Source of the DNA: JBCBCP01 sp038530575
Lineage (GTDB): Bacteria; Pseudomonadota; Alphaproteobacteria; Rhodobacterales; Rhodobacteraceae
Reading direction: 5' to 3'
DNA length: 64,000 nucleotides
Assembly: GCA_038530575.1 (NCBI GenBank)
Contig: JBCBCP010000001.1
Coordinates: 62,001 to 126,000 of the forward strand
Shown one piece after another: positions 61,693-64,000 of this stretch (position 1 is its first letter; the number at the start of each line of letters is the position of its first letter). The translations under genes were made by a program, and so were the position numbers. The notes beneath the pieces are model-generated. The model had not been told where the DNA came from. It was given only the letters and a program-made list of their open reading frames with translations, and searched no databases.

Positions 61693-62855
61693 CAGGGTTT
61701 CCTCACCAGTTTGTCGACCAGCCCGCCGATGCCCTGCGGGGCAAAGAGGGTGACAGCGACGAAGGACACGCCGAGCAGGACAAGCCACCAGTCGGTCCAC
61801 TGGATGGTGTAAAAGCCCAGCGGAATGTCGGGTGCGCCGCCCCCCGTGAACCAGCTGCTGAGGAGCGAGACAAAGGCCGCGCCAATGACCGCACCGTAAA
61901 GCCGCCCGCGGCCCCCGATGGCGACCCAGACCGCAAGGTAGATGGACGCGATGGGCGCGATCTCTGCGGGGTTGATGATGCCTGCCTGCGGGTAGTACAG
62001 CGCGCCAGCAATGCCCGAAACGATGGCGGTGAGGGTAAAGACGAAGAGTTTGTAGCTTTCCACGTCATAACCAAGGAAGCGCACGCGCGCCTCGTCATCC
62101 CTGATGGCGCGGATCACGCTGCCCATCTTGCCCGAGACGACCCATGCAAACAGCAGATAGCCCAGCCCGAGGGCCAGCGCAGAGGCCCAAAGGAAGACGA
62201 TAGAGATAGTCGCCTGCGGCACCGCCTCGAACCCGGGGATGTTTTGCAGGCCCGAAAGGCCGTTGTTGCCCCGCAGCCCGCTGTCATTCTGGAACAGGTA
62301 GAGCGAGAGCGCGAGGGTCATGGCTTGGGTCAGGATCGACAGATACACGCCCGTCACCCGGCTGCGGAAAGCTAGCCAGCCAAAGACAAGCGCGAGCAGG
62401 CCAGGGACAAGGACGATCATAGCCAGTTGCAAGGGAAGGCTACTCGAGAAAGCCCAGATTGCCGGAAATTCAGAGCTGCCCACGACACCAAAGATCTGCG
62501 TGCCGATGGCGTCGGTCACCTCTTGGGGCGTCGGAGGAAGCGGTGCTTCAGCCAGTGAGGCCTCAACAATGCGTTCGGTGCGCGCATACATCAGCCACAT
62601 GCCGATGGCATATCCGCCAATGCCGAAAAAGGCGAAATGGCCGAGGCTGAGGATGCCGCAGTAGCCCCAGACCACGTCCATCGCTATGGCAATCAGGCAC
62701 AGGCACAGCGTCTTGCCCAGTGTTTTGACAAAACTGGTGGAGAGTACGCCGATGCCGAAAGCTTCGGACAGGACAGTGACGCCGAGGGTGAACAGGCCCA
62801 ACGCGGCGAGGAAGATCAGGACCGAAGGGTTCTGGGCGATGAAGGATTTATGCAT
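61692..62855 (-). CDS. urtC: Urea ABC transporter permease UrtC
   Basis: A 387-residue LivM-type membrane protein with about eight to ten hydrophobic segments. Family features: WGYCGILSLGHFAFFGIGGYAIG (quoted in part) and VAIGGRGRLYGAVIGA. Long periplasmic insert (about 105-125) typical of UrtC. The start ATG is 219 bp downstream of the urtB stop. Confidence 0.92.
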   Translation of the reverse strand: MHKSFIAQNPSVLIFLAALGLFTLGVTVLSEAFGIGVLSTSFVKTLGKTLCLCLIAIAMDVVWGYCGILSLGHFAFFGIGGYAIGMWLMYARTERIVEASLAEAPLPPTPQEVTDAIGTQIFGVVGSSEFPAIWAFSSSLPLQLAMIVLVPGLLALVFGWLAFRSRVTGVYLSILTQAMTLALSLYLFQNDSGLRGNNGLSGLQNIPGFEAVPQATISIVFLWASALALGLGYLLFAWVVSGKMGSVIRAIRDDEARVRFLGYDVESYKLFVFTLTAIVSGIAGALYYPQAGIINPAEIAPIASIYLAVWVAIGGRGRLYGAVIGAAFVSLLSSWFTGGGAPDIPLGFYTIQWTDWWLVLLGVSFVAVTLFAPQGIGGLVDKLVRKP

Positions 62856-62966
62856 CTTGTGCGTCCCCTTGCGGAACAGAGCGCCAAGCCTGACCTCGGG
62901 TGGGCCACTGAATTGCGAAGGACAGTGCCTCTAAGAACCAGACGTCGTTCTGCGTGGAACGGGTCT

Positions 62967-63004
62967 CGCCAATAAGCCCTCCCTGGAGGGAGGTCGGGCT
63001 TGGC
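62967..63004. repeat. Dispersed intergenic repeat, copy 2
   Basis: CGCCAA, four bases, CCCTCC, a short centre, GGGAGGTCGGGC and GGC, the same as at 55358-55393 with two or three bases different in the middle. CCCTCC and GGAGGG make a hairpin. It occupies the 219-bp urtC-urtB gap (62856-63074), in which nothing else is seen. Confidence 0.6.
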
Positions 63005-63074
63005 GCGTTCGCGCAAGGCGGGACGGTTGGTGTTGTACCCAGACACGTTTGAGTTGGCGAAGCGTAGATCATCC

Positions 63075-64000
63075 TCAATCCCCCGCCGCGCGGCCTTTGA
63101 GGGCGACGATGCCCTTGGGCCGGAATTGAATGAACAGGATGATGAACAGGATCATGTAGGTCTGCGCCGCCAGCGTGTTGGACGGGTTGAACCACTCAAT
63201 CCCCTTTTGCAGGAACCCGATGAGCGAGGCTCCGGCCAGCGTGCCCCAAACATTGCCGACCCCACCGACAACAACCGTCATGAACGACTGCACGATGTAG
63301 TCGGCGCCCATCTCGGACGTGACCTTGGCATAAAGCCCGATGGCGACCCCAGCGATGCCCGCAATCCCCGACCCCAGACCGAACGTCAGCATGTTGATCC
63401 GGTCGGGGTTGATCCCCATGCTTGCTGCCATGCCCGGGTTCTGGGTGACGGCGCGCACTTCCAGCCCAAGCCGTGTGCGGTTCAGAACGTAAAGAATGAG
63501 CCCCAGGAAGATCAGCGCCAAAACAAAGATCGCGATGCGGATATAGCTGATCGCGACCACATCGTTGATCACCCACGCGCCATCCAGCCACGCAGGAGAG
63601 GTCAACGGGCGGGCCTGCGTGCCAAAGATGTTCTTTGCCAGTTGCTGCAAGGCGATGGAGATGCCGAAGGTCGCCAGCAGCGTCTCAAGCGGGCGGTGGT
63701 AAAGCCAGCGGATCACCAGTCGTTCCATAGCGACGCCGGCGCCAAAGGTGACGGCAAAGGCCAGCGGCAGGGCGATGAGGATCGACAGCGTGTAGTCGGG
63801 CACGAAAAGCTGCACGACATAGCCTGTATAGGCGCCCATCATGATGAACTCGCCATGCGCCATGTTGATCACGCCCATGACCCCAAAGGTGATCGCAAGG
63901 CCAATTGCGGCGAGGAAATAGATTGAGGCAAGAGAGAGAGCATCGAGGGTCACATCCAGCGTCTGGTTCAGCGCGACGCGGGTCTCGATCCCGGCAAGGG
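63075..64000 (-). CDS. urtB: Urea ABC transporter permease UrtB (5' part outside the window)
   Basis: A LivH-type permease. From the internal codon at 63953 the reading frame continues upstream without a stop to the window edge (LAGIETRVALNQTLDVT), so the GTG at 63953 is probably not the start. The visible part (about 308 residues) is the permease core: GLAITFGVMGVINMAHGEF, FGISIALQQLAKNIFGT and the C-terminal IQFRPKGIVALKGRA. Long UrtB forms have an extra N-terminal region. With urtC, urtD and urtE it imports urea; urtA is expected further right. Confidence 0.92.
   Translation of the reverse strand, partial: LAGIETRVALNQTLDVTLDALSLASIYFLAAIGLAITFGVMGVINMAHGEFIMMGAYTGYVVQLFVPDYTLSILIALPLAFAVTFGAGVAMERLVIRWLYHRPLETLLATFGISIALQQLAKNIFGTQARPLTSPAWLDGAWVINDVVAISYIRIAIFVLALIFLGLILYVLNRTRLGLEVRAVTQNPGMAASMGINPDRINMLTFGLGSGIAGIAGVAIGLYAKVTSEMGADYIVQSFMTVVVGGVGNVWGTLAGASLIGFLQKGIEWFNPSNTLAAQTYMILFIILFIQFRPKGIVALKGRAAGD

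Noticed and set aside
63954..64000. Start of urtB at the GTG of 63951-63953.
   Set aside because: The frame stays open and protein-like (AGIETRVALNQTLD) to the window edge, so the gene most likely starts outside.

Overview
The window looks like chromosomal DNA of an alphaproteobacterium, most likely Rhodobacteraceae (Roseobacter group). The case rests on high G+C, a class I lysyl-tRNA synthetase, an NDUFS4-like complex I accessory subunit, an FeS-type bacterial photolyase, a NasS/NasT-controlled assimilatory nitrate operon and a urtBCDE urea transporter. This placement is inferred from gene content only. I see no insertion sequence, prophage, integrase or CRISPR array.

Layout. 45-3742: short-chain dehydrogenase, FeS-photolyase and malonyl-CoA synthetase. 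3837-18355: the nitrate block. nasT-nasS (ANTAR antiterminator and cytoplasmic nitrate sensor) are followed by an untranslated leader with three hexaloop hairpins and an intrinsic terminator. Then come nitrate ABC transporter genes (binding protein, permease, fused double ATPase), a globin, nirB, nirD, nasA, a TrpD2-like protein and cysG. NasA makes nitrite, NirBD makes ammonium, CysG makes the siroheme of NirB, and the globin may handle nitric oxide. 18401-26402: MORN-repeat protein, NAD synthetase, zincin, Tat-exported metallo-beta-lactamase-fold hydrolase, DUF1801 protein, gltX and a MATE exporter. 26373-32295: a minus-strand unit (ybbA, ybbP, inositol-monophosphatase-like, gamma-glutamylcyclotransferase) diverging from tesA and an SRAP-family protein that lacks the catalytic Cys2.

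32928-41201: a pyrimidine/hydantoin catabolic cluster. A RutR-like repressor diverges from an N-carbamoyl-beta-alanine amidohydrolase, two small unknown genes, dihydropyrimidinase, a DUF4760-like membrane protein and an ABC importer (ATPase, two permeases, binding protein). A near-perfect RutR box lies between the repressor and the first catabolic gene. The dihydropyrimidine dehydrogenase genes are not in the window. 41307-60033: mostly housekeeping genes (L,D-transpeptidase, ettA, MOSC, nadD, PBP4, TerB, lysS, uvrB, complex I accessory subunit, GNAT), plus a beta-helix protein and a TetR/SnoaL-like divergent pair with a duplicated operator-like sequence.

60080-60156 is tRNA-Arg(UCU). 60253-64000 holds urtE, urtD, urtC and the 3' part of urtB on the minus strand; urtB runs off the right edge. 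With the nas operon this gives two nitrogen-acquisition systems in one window.

There is no gene-free stretch above 300 bases. The longest gaps (5585-5821, 55228-55460, 62856-63074) contain the nas leader and two copies of a short dispersed repeat. The most interesting observations are the three-hexaloop nas leader, the Cys2-less SRAP protein, the fused nitrate ATPase with one predicted degenerate site, the RutR box with embedded unknown genes, and the alternating 46-residue order of the MORN array.
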